NCBI RefSeq assembly: GCF_900105325.1
Contig: NZ_FNSU01000001.1
Location: forward strand, 1,178,001-1,242,000
From: Pseudomonas marginalis
GTDB lineage: Bacteria > Pseudomonadota > Gammaproteobacteria > Pseudomonadales > Pseudomonadaceae
Length of the DNA: 64,000 nucleotides
Direction of reading: 5' to 3'
The position numbers and the translations under genes were made by a program. The notes beneath the pieces were generated by a model. That model made no database searches and was not told where the DNA came from. It worked only from the letters and a program-made list of their open reading frames with translations. Below, one piece after another: positions 55,591 through 64,000 of this stretch. The stretch's first letter is position 1; the number at the start of each line of letters is the position of its first letter.

Positions 55591-57264
55591 ATGACCCAGG
55601 AAACCGGCGGCTTCGCCGCTTTTAATCTTAACCCGAACATTCTCGCTGCCGTCATCGCGACCGGCTACGAAGAACCTTCGGCGATTCAGCAGCAATCGAT
55701 CCCGATCATCATGGCCGGCCAGGACATGATTGGCCAGGCGCAAACCGGTACCGGTAAAACCGCCGCGTTCGCCCTGCCTATCCTACACTGCATCGATCCT
55801 GCCAAGCGCGAACCGCAAGCCCTGATCCTGGCGCCAACGCGTGAGTTGGCGCTGCAAGTAGCAACCGCTTTCGAAACCTACGCCAAGCAAATGCCAGGCG
55901 TTACCGTTGTTGCCGTCTATGGCGGCGCGCCGATGGGCCCGCAACTGAAAGCCATCCGTAATGGCGCTCAGATTGTTGTTGCCACCCCGGGCCGTCTGTG
56001 CGACCACCTGCGTCGCGACGAGAAAGTCCTGTCGACCGTGAACCACCTGGTTCTGGACGAAGCTGACGAAATGTTGAAGCTGGGCTTCATGGATGACCTG
56101 GAAGTCATCTTCAAGGCACTGCCTCCGACCCGTCAGACCGTCCTGTTCTCGGCTACCCTGCCACAGTCGATCCGTGCCATTGCCGAACGCCATCTGCGCG
56201 ATCCGCAACACGTGAAGATCCAGACCAAGACTCAGACCGTTACCGCGATCGAACAGGCTCACCTGTTGGTTCACGCTGACCAGAAGACCTCGGCTGTATT
56301 GAGCCTGCTGGAAGTCGAAGACTTCGACGCCCTGATCATGTTTGTGCGTACCAAGCAAGCGACCCTGGACCTGGCCAGTGCCCTGGAAGCCAAAGGCTAC
56401 AAAGCCGCTGCGCTGAACGGTGACATCGCCCAGAACCAACGTGAGCGCGTGATCGACTCCCTCAAGGATGGCCGCCTGGACATCGTTGTGGCGACCGACG
56501 TAGCGGCTCGTGGTCTCGACGTGCCGCGTATCACCCACGTGTTCAACGTTGACATGCCTTACGATCCGGAATCCTACGTTCACCGTATCGGCCGTACCGG
56601 CCGTGCCGGTCGCGAAGGTCGTGCACTGCTGCTGGTGACGCCACGTGAGCGCCGCATGCTGCAAGTGATCGAGCGTGTAACCGGTCAGAAAGTCGCCGAA
56701 GTCCGCCTGCCGGATGCCCAGGCTGTTCTCGATGCCCGCATCAAGAAACTGACCAACAGCCTGTCGCCGCTGGTGGCTGACGCTGAATCGACCCACGGCG
56801 ACCTGCTGGACCGCCTGACCGCCGATATCGGTTGCACCCCGCGTGCCCTGGCTGCAGCCCTGCTGCGCAAGGCTACCAACGGTCAGGCCCTGACCCTGGC
56901 GGCCATCGAGAAAGAGCGCCCACTGGTGCCGAACAACGCGCCACGCGGTGATCGTCCAGAGCGTACCGGCGACCGTCCGGACCGTGGTGATCGTGAGCGT
57001 CGCGCTCCGGTTCCATTGGCTGAAGGCCGTGCTCGTTGCCGTACCGCGCTGGGCGCACGTGATGGTATCGCTGCCAAGAACCTGCTGGGCGCTATCCTCA
57101 ACGAGGGTGGCCTGGCACGTGAAGCCATCGGTCGCATCCAGGTCCGTGACAGCTTCTCCCTGGTGGAGCTGCCGGAAGACGGTCTGGAAAAACTGCTGAC
57201 CAAGCTGAAAGACACCCGCGTTGCCGGCAAGCAATTGAAGCTGCGTCGCTACCGCGAAGATTGA
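55591..57264 (+). CDS. deaD: ATP-dependent DEAD-box RNA helicase (DeaD/CsdA)
   Basis: 557 residues. Q motif near residues 10-35, P-loop AQTGTGKT at 50-57, PTRELALQ, DEAD box, SAT and HRIGRTGRAGR, then a DeaD C-terminal RNA-binding part with VRDSFSLVELPEDG and a short Arg/Asp/Pro/Gly-rich linker (DRPERTGDRPDRGDRERR). It unwinds RNA in ribosome assembly and mRNA decay, especially in the cold. ATG 55591 is used; ATG 55540 is in frame but lies in the leader stem. Confidence 0.95.
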   Translation: MTQETGGFAAFNLNPNILAAVIATGYEEPSAIQQQSIPIIMAGQDMIGQAQTGTGKTAAFALPILHCIDPAKREPQALILAPTRELALQVATAFETYAKQMPGVTVVAVYGGAPMGPQLKAIRNGAQIVVATPGRLCDHLRRDEKVLSTVNHLVLDEADEMLKLGFMDDLEVIFKALPPTRQTVLFSATLPQSIRAIAERHLRDPQHVKIQTKTQTVTAIEQAHLLVHADQKTSAVLSLLEVEDFDALIMFVRTKQATLDLASALEAKGYKAAALNGDIAQNQRERVIDSLKDGRLDIVVATDVAARGLDVPRITHVFNVDMPYDPESYVHRIGRTGRAGREGRALLLVTPRERRMLQVIERVTGQKVAEVRLPDAQAVLDARIKKLTNSLSPLVADAESTHGDLLDRLTADIGCTPRALAAALLRKATNGQALTLAAIEKERPLVPNNAPRGDRPERTGDRPDRGDRERRAPVPLAEGRARCRTALGARDGIAAKNLLGAILNEGGLAREAIGRIQVRDSFSLVELPEDGLEKLLTKLKDTRVAGKQLKLRRYRED

Positions 57265-57292
57265 TCCGCCCTTGGGCTGATTGATCGCACAT

Positions 57293-57325
57293 AAAAAATC
57301 CCCGACTGGTTCGGGGATTTTTTTT
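57293..57325 (+). terminator. Terminator after deaD
   Basis: Stem AAAAATCCCCGA (57294-57305) and TCGGGGATTTTT (57311-57322) with a five-base loop and a T-run. Confidence 0.92.
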
Positions 57326-57333
57326 GTCCGCTG

Positions 57334-58101
57334 TTAACCGAAGCGGTAGATGTCCATACCCAGCGCGCCCATGGTGAACCCCTGGTGTGCAACGCTGAAG
57401 TCACCCCCGGCGCCGCGCGCAAAGTACAGCGGCAACAAATGTTCATCGCTGGGATGATTGCGCACGGCGTGGGGCGCCTGGCGACGGTAATCATGCAAGG
57501 CCGCCTCGTCGTTGGCGGCGAGTGTCTCCACCATCCAGTCACGGAAGTCGCGTGCCCAAGGCTCGATACTCTCAGGTCCGGCCTGCCAGTTCAGCTCGCC
57601 CAGGTTATGGGTGATGCTGCCGGAGCCGATCAACAGGACGCCCTGTTCGCGCAAGCTGGCCAAGGCATGCCCGACGCGGGTTTGCAGGGCAGGGCCCATG
57701 TGACTGGGCAAGGAGACTTGCACCACTGGAATATCCGCTGCCGGGTACATCAGCGAGAGCGGCACCCAGGTGCCATGGTCAAAAGGGCGGCGCTCATCGA
57801 TCCGCGCATTCAAGCCGTCGGCATGAAGCAGTTCGACAATTTCGTTGGCCAATTGCAAGTCGCCCGGTGCCGGGTACTGCACGGCGAACAGCTCCCGGGG
57901 GAAACCGCCGAAGTCGTGCCAGGTCTCGGGCGCAGCACTGCCGCTGACCAGCAGTTCCTGACTTTCCCAATGTGCCGACACCACCACAATTGCCTTCGGC
58001 CGCGGCAGTTCAGCGGCCAGGCGCTGCAGGGCGGGGCCGCTGGCGCCGGGTTGCAGGGCAAGCATGGGCGATCCGTGGGAGATAAACAGGCTGGGCAACA
58101 T
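57334..58101 (-). CDS. DODA-type extradiol aromatic ring dioxygenase (YgiD-like)
   Basis: 255 residues from ATG 58101 (AGGACCTTCCTT upstream). Metal ligands are expected at the His of FISHGSPM near residue 8, VVVSAHWES near 44, DHGTWVPL near 109, and SGSITHNL near 164. Members cleave catechol-type rings such as 4,5-DOPA with a zinc or iron centre. The natural substrate is unknown. Confidence 0.9.
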   Translation of the reverse strand: MLPSLFISHGSPMLALQPGASGPALQRLAAELPRPKAIVVVSAHWESQELLVSGSAAPETWHDFGGFPRELFAVQYPAPGDLQLANEIVELLHADGLNARIDERRPFDHGTWVPLSLMYPAADIPVVQVSLPSHMGPALQTRVGHALASLREQGVLLIGSGSITHNLGELNWQAGPESIEPWARDFRDWMVETLAANDEAALHDYRRQAPHAVRNHPSDEHLLPLYFARGAGGDFSVAHQGFTMGALGMDIYRFG

Positions 58102-58206
58102 AAGGAAGGTCCTGAGGTTTAACATGGGCCCATCTTCAATCAGATCATTGATCTAAATCTAATATAAGTTTTAGCGCTTTTTGATCGAATTTTCGGAGGT
58201 GATTCC

Positions 58207-58863
58207 ATGGAGCCCAAATTCTGGCAGGAGCGCTGGGCGCGCAATCAGATTGGCTTTCACCTGCCCGAGGTCAATCCTTACCTGCTGCGGTATTGGCCTG
58301 CGCTGGGCTTTGCCCAGGGCGCCAAGGTGCTGGTGCCGCTGTGTGGTAAAAGCCTGGACCTGATGTGGCTGGCCAGCAACGGCTATCACGTATTCGGCGT
58401 TGAACTGTCGGAGCAGGCGGTAGAAGCCTTTTTCAGCGAGCAGAACCTGACGCCGCGCATCACTCGGCACGGCGTGTTCAAGGTGTACCAGGCTGATTTG
58501 ATCGAAATATGGTGCGGCGATTTCTTTGCCTTGGACGCCGGGGCACTGGCTGACTGCACTGCGCTCTACGACCGTGCCGCACTGATCGCCCTGCCGCCGC
58601 TGATGCGCGCGCAGTACGCCGAGCAGTTGAACAGCCTGTTGCGGCCAGGCTGCCAGGGAATACTGATCACCCTGGACTACGACCAGACGCAAAAAGCCGG
58701 GCCGCCCTTTGCGGTGCCGGATGATGAGGTGAAGGTGCTGCTGGGTTTGCAGTGGAGCCTGGAGGTGCTCGAAGCCCAGGATATCCTGGGTGAGAGCTGG
58801 AAGTTCGTGCAGGACGGTGTCACGTGTCTTGAAGAGCGCGTTTATCGGCTCACCAAGGGGTAA
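58207..58863 (+). CDS. tpm: Thiopurine S-methyltransferase
   Basis: 218 residues. WQERWARNQIGFH near residues 6-18 and VLVPLCGKSLDLMWLA near 42-57 are the TPMT hallmarks, followed by a SAM-binding GVELSEQAVEAFF near 64-76. In Pseudomonas it methylates thiopurines and confers resistance to selenite and tellurite. ATG 58207 follows GGAGGTGATTCC. Terminator directly downstream. Confidence 0.93.
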   Translation: MEPKFWQERWARNQIGFHLPEVNPYLLRYWPALGFAQGAKVLVPLCGKSLDLMWLASNGYHVFGVELSEQAVEAFFSEQNLTPRITRHGVFKVYQADLIEIWCGDFFALDAGALADCTALYDRAALIALPPLMRAQYAEQLNSLLRPGCQGILITLDYDQTQKAGPPFAVPDDEVKVLLGLQWSLEVLEAQDILGESWKFVQDGVTCLEERVYRLTKG

Positions 58864-58874
58864 AACCCGCGCGC

Positions 58875-58904
58875 AAAAAAGGGGCGATCCAATCGCCCCT
58901 TTTG
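58875..58904. terminator. Bidirectional terminator between tpm and htpX
   Basis: Stem AAAAGGGGCGAT (58877-58888) and ATCGCCCCTTTT (58892-58903) with a three-base loop. Confidence 0.9.
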
Positions 58905-58916
58905 CATTACCGGGTA

Positions 58917-59804
58917 TCAGCCCCGACGACGCAGCGCGTCGATACGCTCTTCCAGCGGCGGGTGGCTCATGAACATGCGAGCCAGGCCCTGCTTGACACC
59001 ACCGTTGATGCCAAAGGCGGTCAGGCTGTCGGGCATATGCACCGGCAGGCCCTGTTCGGAGCGCAGGCGCTGCAGCGCACTGATCATTGCACTGGTGCCA
59101 GCCAGGCGCGCGCCGGCTTCGTCTGCACGGAACTCTCGTTTGCGCGAGAACCACATCACAATCGCGCTGGCCAGGAAGCCCAGTACCACTTCGGCAAAGA
59201 TGGTCGCTACGAAGTAGGCGATTCCGCGGCCGCCTTCGTTCTTGAAGATCACCTTGTCGACAAAGTTGCCGATGATCCGCGCAAAGAACATCACGAAGGT
59301 GTTCACCACGCCCTGCACCAGCGCAAGGGTAATCATGTCGCCGTTGGCTACGTGGCCGATCTCGTGCGCGAGGACCGCCTTCACCTCATCGGGTGAAAAG
59401 CGCTCGAGCAGCCCTTGGCTGACCGCCACGAGGGCGTCGTTCTTGTTCCAGCCCGTCGCAAAGGCGTTGGCCTCGTAAGCAGGGAAAATCCCGACCTCGG
59501 GCATTTTTATACCTGCTTCTTGAGACAACTGCTCCACGGTCTGCATCAGCCATTGTTCATGGCGGGTGCGTGGTTGAGTGATGATCTGGGTGCTGGTGCT
59601 CATCTTCGCCATCCACTTGGAGATGAACAGCGAGAACAGCGAACCGGCAAAACCAAAGACCGCACAGAAAATCAGCAGCTGATTGAGGTTCAGATCAACC
59701 CCGTTGGCCGCCATGAACCCGTTGAAGCCGAAAAGGCTCAGGGTGATGCTGGCAATCAGCACGACCGCCAGGTTGGTGGCCAAGAACAGCAGGATGCGCA
59801 TCAT
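58917..59804 (-). CDS. htpX: HtpX, membrane metalloprotease
   Basis: 295 residues. Two N-terminal membrane helices, the zinc motif HEIGH with His147, Glu148 and His151, two more helices near 160-215 and the conserved FSRKREFRADE. It degrades misfolded inner-membrane proteins. Starts MMRILLFLATN like E. coli HtpX, with GAGGAGAAC upstream. Confidence 0.95.
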   Translation of the reverse strand: MMRILLFLATNLAVVLIASITLSLFGFNGFMAANGVDLNLNQLLIFCAVFGFAGSLFSLFISKWMAKMSTSTQIITQPRTRHEQWLMQTVEQLSQEAGIKMPEVGIFPAYEANAFATGWNKNDALVAVSQGLLERFSPDEVKAVLAHEIGHVANGDMITLALVQGVVNTFVMFFARIIGNFVDKVIFKNEGGRGIAYFVATIFAEVVLGFLASAIVMWFSRKREFRADEAGARLAGTSAMISALQRLRSEQGLPVHMPDSLTAFGINGGVKQGLARMFMSHPPLEERIDALRRRG

Positions 59805-60107
59805 GGTTGTAGAGTTCTCCTCATGCTTAATATGTCGCGTACTGCGGGGTATATAAGGTGCGGCTTGGGGTGATTCAACCGAGCGACTATTTCAAACTGT
59901 GTCCTACAGCCTGAATGTAGAGCCTTGAAGGGATTTTCCGATGACGGATGTTATCCGTGAAAAGCTATTTTTTGCCTTGCGGCCCCGTAACCACAGGGGC
60001 TTGTGGATGTAGAAACGCAAATGCAGTACGGGGAAAGTGCACAGCCAGAGAAGTGTTGCCAGATAATCGCTGTACGACCGAATGCCGGTCGTACAGCGCC
60101 ACGTCGG
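59805..60107. other. Intergenic region between alaA and htpX with a perfect hairpin
   Basis: 303 bases that hold the htpX promoter on the right and the end of the alaA transcript on the left. A perfect 13-base inverted repeat CGCTGTACGACCG / CGGTCGTACAGCG occurs at 60068-60080 and 60086-60098, with a five-base loop. It has no good T-run on either side, so it may stabilise the alaA 3' end rather than terminate. Nothing else is evident. Confidence 0.6.
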
Positions 60108-61319
60108 TTACTGGCGATAGGACTTGAGGAAATTGCCGATACGGCCAATGGCCATGTCCAGGTCATCCACGCGGGGCAGGGTCACCACTCGGAAGTGATC
60201 CGGCCACGGCCAGTTGAACGCCGTGCCCTGGACCACCAGCAGCTTTTCCGAGAGCAGCAGGTCGAGCACGAATTTCTCGTCGTTGAGGATCGGGCAGACC
60301 TTCGGGTCGATCCTCGGGAAGGCGTACAGCGCGCCCATGGGCTTGACGCAGCTCACGCCCGGGATTGCATTGAGCAGCTCCCAGGTACGGTTGCGCTGTT
60401 CCAGCAGGCGGCCCTGGGGCAGGATCAGGTCATTGATGCTCTGGTAGCCGCCGAGGGCGGTCTGGATTGCGTGCTGGCTCGGCACGTTGGCGCACAGGCG
60501 CATGTTGGCCAGCATGTCGATGCCTTCGATGTAGCTCTGGGCATTGTGCTTGGGCCCGGAAATCGCGATCCAGCCGGAGCGGAAGCCCGCCACGCGGTAG
60601 GACTTGGAGAGGCCGTTGAAGGTCAGGCACAGCAGGTCCGGCGCCAGGGAACCGGTGCAGATATGCACCGCATCGTCGTAGAGGATCTTGTCGTAGATCT
60701 CGTCGGAGAACACCACCAGGTTGTGCTGGCGTGCCAGCTCGAGCATGCCCAGCAGCACTTCCCTGGAGTACACCGCACCGGTGGGGTTGTTCGGGTTGAT
60801 GATCACCAGGGCCTTGGTGTTCGGCGTGATCTTGGCCTTGATGTCGGCCAGGTCCGGGAACCAGTCGGCGCCCTCGTCGCACAGGTAATGCACCGGGTGG
60901 CCGCCGGCCAGGGTCACGGCGGCGGTCCACAGTGGGTAGTCCGGTGCTGGCACCAGCACTTCGTCGCCGTTGTTGAGCAGGGCCTGCATGGACATCACGA
61001 TCAGCTCGGACACACCATTACCCAGGTAGATGTCTTCGATGCCGACGCCTTCGACCTGCTTCTGCTGGTAGTACTGCATCACGGCCTTGCGCGCGCTGAA
61101 CAGGCCCTTGGAGTCGCTGTAGCCCTGGGCGGTGGGCAGGTTGCGGATCACATCCTGGAGGATTTCATCCGGCGCTTCGAAACCAAAGGGCGCCGGGTTG
61201 CCGATGTTCAGCTTGAGGATGCGATGGCCTTCCTCTTCCAGGCGCTTGGCGTGCTTGAGCACCGGGCCGCGAATGTCGTAGCAGACGTTGGCGAGCTTGT
61301 TCGATTTGCTGACCTGCAT
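60108..61319 (-). CDS. alaA: Alanine transaminase AlaA
   Basis: 403 residues from ATG 61319; the longer frame upstream (104 codons) has no family sequence. Fold-type I aminotransferase with the PLP Lys in FNGLSKSYRVAGFRSGWIA, plus NPNNPTGAVYS and LKLNIGNPAPFGFEAPDEI near the start, matching AlaA. It makes alanine from pyruvate and glutamate. Confidence 0.92.
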   Translation of the reverse strand: MQVSKSNKLANVCYDIRGPVLKHAKRLEEEGHRILKLNIGNPAPFGFEAPDEILQDVIRNLPTAQGYSDSKGLFSARKAVMQYYQQKQVEGVGIEDIYLGNGVSELIVMSMQALLNNGDEVLVPAPDYPLWTAAVTLAGGHPVHYLCDEGADWFPDLADIKAKITPNTKALVIINPNNPTGAVYSREVLLGMLELARQHNLVVFSDEIYDKILYDDAVHICTGSLAPDLLCLTFNGLSKSYRVAGFRSGWIAISGPKHNAQSYIEGIDMLANMRLCANVPSQHAIQTALGGYQSINDLILPQGRLLEQRNRTWELLNAIPGVSCVKPMGALYAFPRIDPKVCPILNDEKFVLDLLLSEKLLVVQGTAFNWPWPDHFRVVTLPRVDDLDMAIGRIGNFLKSYRQ

Positions 61320-61521
61320 GGCGATGTGATCCTGAAAATGAACGATCCAGACGGTGTGGGCACTACCGTACTGTGAATGCTGCAAGGCCCGCACCCATAA
61401 ATACGTTTGAATGCCGGTAGCGCGGGTGCCAGACTGGCGTTTTGAAGAGGCGCAATCATACGTGCCGCCTGATCCGTGGAAAAGATACAGATCAGGCTTT
61501 TTCAGTTGCCGAGGTGTACCG

Positions 61522-61914
61522 ATGGAAAAGTTGCAGAAAACCGTTGAAGAATGGAAGGCAATGCTCGATCCGGAGCAGTACAACGTGTGCCGTCTCAAGG
61601 GCACCGAGCGTCCTTTCAGCGGCAAGTACAATGAGACCCGGACCGATGGCGTGTATCACTGTATCTGCTGCAATGAGCCGCTGTTCGATTCGACCACCAA
61701 GTTTGACTCCGGCTGCGGCTGGCCGAGTTTCTACGCGCCGATCGCCGACAGTGCAATGATCGAGATCCGTGACGTCAGCCACGGCATGATCCGCACCGAA
61801 GTCACCTGCGCCAAATGCGATGCGCATCTGGGCCATGTGTTCCCGGACGGTCCGCCGCCGACGGGGCTGCGGTATTGCATCAACTCGGTGTGCCTGGAGC
61901 TTGTACCCCGTTAA
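61522..61914 (+). CDS. msrB: Peptide-methionine (R)-S-oxide reductase MsrB
   Basis: 130 residues. The zinc site is Cys47/Cys50 (HCICC) and Cys96/Cys99 (TCAKC); the catalytic Cys is Cys119 in RYCINSVCLE. It repairs oxidised methionine. ATG 61522 follows GAGGTGTACCG. It lies between alaA and gpx, in an oxidative stress cluster. Confidence 0.95.
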   Translation: MEKLQKTVEEWKAMLDPEQYNVCRLKGTERPFSGKYNETRTDGVYHCICCNEPLFDSTTKFDSGCGWPSFYAPIADSAMIEIRDVSHGMIRTEVTCAKCDAHLGHVFPDGPPPTGLRYCINSVCLELVPR

Positions 61915-61934
61915 CTCGACTGACGGCGGGCGCC

Positions 61935-62034
61935 TGTAGGAGCGAGCTTGCTCGCGAAAGTCGTCAACGATTACACGGGCATTCTGGTTCAGCCCGGTGT
62001 CCTTGAGTTTTTCGCGAGCAAGCTCGCTCCTACA
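61935..62034. repeat. REPIN: inverted REP pair, family C
   Basis: TGTAGGAGCGAGCTTGCTCG at 61935 and its perfect reverse complement ending at 62034, 25-base arms with a 50-base spacer. The core GAGCGAGCTTGCTCGCGAA is a third REP family in this window, different from 2956 and 11221. It sits between msrB and gpx. Confidence 0.92.
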
Positions 62035-62132
62035 GAGTGTTGATGAGGTGTCATCAGTGTGGTCAATTAAATTGCACGCAATTGAATTGCCTACTATGTT
62101 TCATCCTCTTTCTTCCTTATCGAGGCACTGCC

Positions 62133-62618
62133 ATGAGCAACAACCTGCTGAGCATCCCTTGCACCACCATCAAGGGTGAGCAAAAGACCTTGGCCGATTT
62201 CGCCGGCAAGGCCGTCCTCGTGGTCAACACTGCCAGCAAATGCGGCTTCACCCCGCAGTACAAGGGCCTGGAGCAACTCTGGCAGCAGTACAAGGACCAG
62301 GGCCTGGTGGTATTGGGCTTTCCTTGCAACCAGTTCGGCAAGCAGGAGCCCGGTGACGAAGGTGCGATTTCCGAATTCTGCGAGCTGAACTTCGGTGTCA
62401 GCTTCCCGTTGTTCAAGAAGATCGACGTCAATGGCAGCGATGCCCATCCACTGTTCGTGCAACTGAAAAAACAGGCGCCGGGGCTGCTGGGGTCCAAGGG
62501 CATCAAGTGGAACTTCACCAAGTTCCTCATCGGCCGCGACGGCCAGGTGGTCAAGCGCTTCGGTCCTGCCACCAAGCCGCAGGACTTGACCCAAGAGATC
62601 GAAGCCTTGCTCAAATGA
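62133..62618 (+). CDS. gpx: Glutathione peroxidase-family thiol peroxidase
   Basis: 161 residues. Cys37 in NTASKCGFTPQY is the peroxidatic residue (Cys form), followed by GFPCNQFGKQEPG with a resolving-type Cys, and WNFTKFLI near residue 128. It reduces organic and hydrogen peroxide, probably with thioredoxin. ATG 62133 precedes a gene overlapping its stop by four bases (ospR). Confidence 0.94.
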   Translation: MSNNLLSIPCTTIKGEQKTLADFAGKAVLVVNTASKCGFTPQYKGLEQLWQQYKDQGLVVLGFPCNQFGKQEPGDEGAISEFCELNFGVSFPLFKKIDVNGSDAHPLFVQLKKQAPGLLGSKGIKWNFTKFLIGRDGQVVKRFGPATKPQDLTQEIEALLK

Positions 62619-63106
62619 CCGACTTGCCCAGTGTGTCCCTGGCCCTGGACAACCAGCTGTGTTTCAAGCTCTACGCTGCGTCACGTGCTGTCACCCGCGC
62701 TTATAAGCCGATGCTCGACCAGTTGGGTCTGACCTACCCGCAATATGTGGTGATGCTGGTGTTGTGGGAGTGGCACGCCACGCCTGCGCTGCAGCCGACG
62801 GTCAAGGCCCTGGGGGAGCGCCTGATGCTCGACTCAGGCACGCTGACGCCGCTGCTCAAGCGCCTTGAACAGCTTGAGTTAGTGACGCGTCGGCGCAGTG
62901 CCAGGGATGAGCGTGAAGTGCACTTGAGCCTGACCGAGGCCGGTGTGCAACTGCGGGACCAGGCCCATGGCCTGAAGACCCGCCTGTTGTGTGATCGCGG
63001 CATCGACCTGAATCAAGCCGATGCCTTGCGCGATGGTCTCGACCAGTTGCTTGTGCAACTTAAAGACTTGTCGTCCCAGGCACCCACAAGTCCAGCAGGG
63101 CATTGA
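62615..63106 (+). CDS. ospR: OspR, MarR-family thiol-based oxidative stress regulator
   Basis: 163 residues. The sensor is Cys16 in LDNQLCFKLYAAS, and the DNA-binding part reads ALGERLMLDSGTLTPLLKRLEQLELV. In P. aeruginosa the homologue represses gpx and affects pigment, quorum sensing and virulence. Its ATG lies in the gpx stop (ATGA), so the two are cotranscribed. Its last 47 bases overlap the convergent hybrid kinase gene. Confidence 0.88.
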   Translation: MTDLPSVSLALDNQLCFKLYAASRAVTRAYKPMLDQLGLTYPQYVVMLVLWEWHATPALQPTVKALGERLMLDSGTLTPLLKRLEQLELVTRRRSARDEREVHLSLTEAGVQLRDQAHGLKTRLLCDRGIDLNQADALRDGLDQLLVQLKDLSSQAPTSPAGH

Positions 63107-64000
63107 GTTCTTCGCGGCGGAACGGCTTGGCCAGGTAATCATTCATCCCCGCCGCACGGCAGCGCTCGCGCTCTTCGGACAGGGCATTGGCGGTCAACGC
63201 GACAATCGGCAGGTCCGGCCAGCGTCCGCTGCGCCGAATCTGCCGGCTGGCCTCATAGCCATCCATCACCGGCATGTTGCAGTCCATCAGCACCATATCG
63301 AAGCGCTGTTCTTCAAGAAACTTGAGCGCTTCGCCACCGTGGGCGGCCACGATCACTTCGCAGCCCAGTTTGCTGAGCATGCCCTTGGCCACCAGTTGGT
63401 TGACCGGGTTGTCCTCCACCAGCAGGATGCGCGCCCGATGTGCGAGCGGTGCGGCATCCACTTGGACGGGGTCAAGCACCAGGTGCGCGTCGGTGCGTAA
63501 GTTGCGTTGCAGGATCTGGTACAGCGCGTTGCGGCTCAAGGGGCGTGCCTGTTGGTGCAACGGCGCCAGTGCCGCCACTTCTTCGCTGGGCATGAAGTTG
63601 CCATAGGCGGTCACCAGCAGGATGGGCGCGGTAATGCCCGGCCGTATGCGGAACAGGCATTCCGGGCAGTCGGTAATCAGCAGGTCGGGGGTTTGCCCGC
63701 TCAAATCGTCATCCATGGTGAAACAACGCAGGGACAGTCCCCAGCAGGGCAGCAGGGTCGTGAGCAACTCTGTCAGGCCGCTGCCGGCGTTGGTGATGGC
63801 GATGACCTCGCCTTTGAGAGGCGCTGGCTGCACTGCGGGCAAATGGGCGGGCAGTGGCAGGTCTGCGCAGAACTGGCTGCCAAAGCCCACTTCCGAGCTG
63901 ATACTCAAGCGCCCCTTCATCGCTTCGCACAGGTTGTGCGTCAGTGCCAGGCCCAGGCCCGTCCCGCCATACTGGCGAGTGATGCCGGCGCCGGCCTGGG
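63060..64000 (-). CDS. sagS: SagS-like hybrid sensor kinase, C-terminal part (runs off the right edge)
   Basis: The visible ~313 residues run from an ATPase G2 box (GGTGLGLALTHNLCE) at the window edge through a linker and a receiver-like region (LLITDCPE, LLVTAYG), then a receiver domain with LLVEDNPVNQLVAKGML, phospho-acceptor Asp in MVLMDCNMPVMDG and LAKPF. The position next to ospR matches the SagS locus. The first part of the protein lies beyond 64000, so its sensor domain cannot be judged. Confidence 0.8.
   Translation of the reverse strand, partial: QAGAGITRQYGGTGLGLALTHNLCEAMKGRLSISSEVGFGSQFCADLPLPAHLPAVQPAPLKGEVIAITNAGSGLTELLTTLLPCWGLSLRCFTMDDDLSGQTPDLLITDCPECLFRIRPGITAPILLVTAYGNFMPSEEVAALAPLHQQARPLSRNALYQILQRNLRTDAHLVLDPVQVDAAPLAHRARILLVEDNPVNQLVAKGMLSKLGCEVIVAAHGGEALKFLEEQRFDMVLMDCNMPVMDGYEASRQIRRSGRWPDLPIVALTANALSEERERCRAAGMNDYLAKPFRREELNALLDLWVPGTTSL

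Overview
The window is a piece of a Pseudomonas chromosome, most likely from the P. fluorescens group. The evidence is GC-rich coding, a kdpFABC-DE cluster, and gene orders that I recall from Pseudomonas genomes: tesA-(small protein)-L,D-transpeptidase-oprI, earP-efp, ohr/ohrR, and htpX/alaA-msrB-gpx-ospR-sagS. Several REPIN-type inverted repeats typical of this group lie between genes. I saw no rRNA, tRNA, IS element, prophage or CRISPR array. The species cannot be fixed from sequence alone, and gene names rest on motif recognition without database searches.

Layout. 1-2.8 kb: end of a GntR/FCD regulator, a DUF1989 protein, a small membrane protein and an ethanolamine-type permease. 3.2-11.1 kb: potassium transport and sensing (kdpFABC, kdpDE). 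11.1-11.4 kb: an octamer tandem repeat abutting a REPIN. 11.4-15.0 kb: patatin-like phospholipase, lipoprotein, CHAD protein, thioesterase and a DUF962-like membrane protein. 15.1-20.2 kb: a large RHS polymorphic toxin with an AT-rich overlapping downstream gene, probably its immunity gene. 20.4-25.0 kb: chemoreceptor, TatD, MltF-like transglycosylase, DoxX.

25.0-30.1 kb is the least familiar part. It starts with a strong promoter and a leader that could fold in two mutually exclusive ways over the ribosome-binding site of a small unknown gene. Next comes a Gld-type three-gene ABC operon whose ATPase has an abnormal P-loop, and then a divergent unrecognised protein with a coiled-coil tail. 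From 30.2 to 36.3 kb are greB, a YbbP/YbbA-like ABC pair, tesA, an L,D-transpeptidase and oprI, so several envelope genes cluster here.

36.9-46.7 kb: GNAT protein, class I DAHP synthase, PilZ protein, thioredoxin-like protein, ketopantoate-reductase-like protein, 5'-nucleotidase, universal stress protein, cysB, a Gre-like factor, and the EF-P rhamnosylation pair earP-efp. 46.7-53.5 kb: ohr/ohrR peroxide defence with palindromic operators, a TauE exporter between two LysR genes, a DUF1127 protein, a YcaQ-like DNA glycosylase and class II DAHP synthase. 53.6-64 kb: a spermidine-synthase fold protein, crotonase, a DEAD-box helicase with a structured leader, DODA dioxygenase, thiopurine methyltransferase, htpX, alaA, msrB, gpx, ospR and the end of a sagS-like hybrid kinase. 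Thiol-peroxide sensing occurs twice (ohrR-ohr and gpx-ospR), and the committed step of the shikimate pathway is encoded by two unrelated enzymes 15 kb apart.
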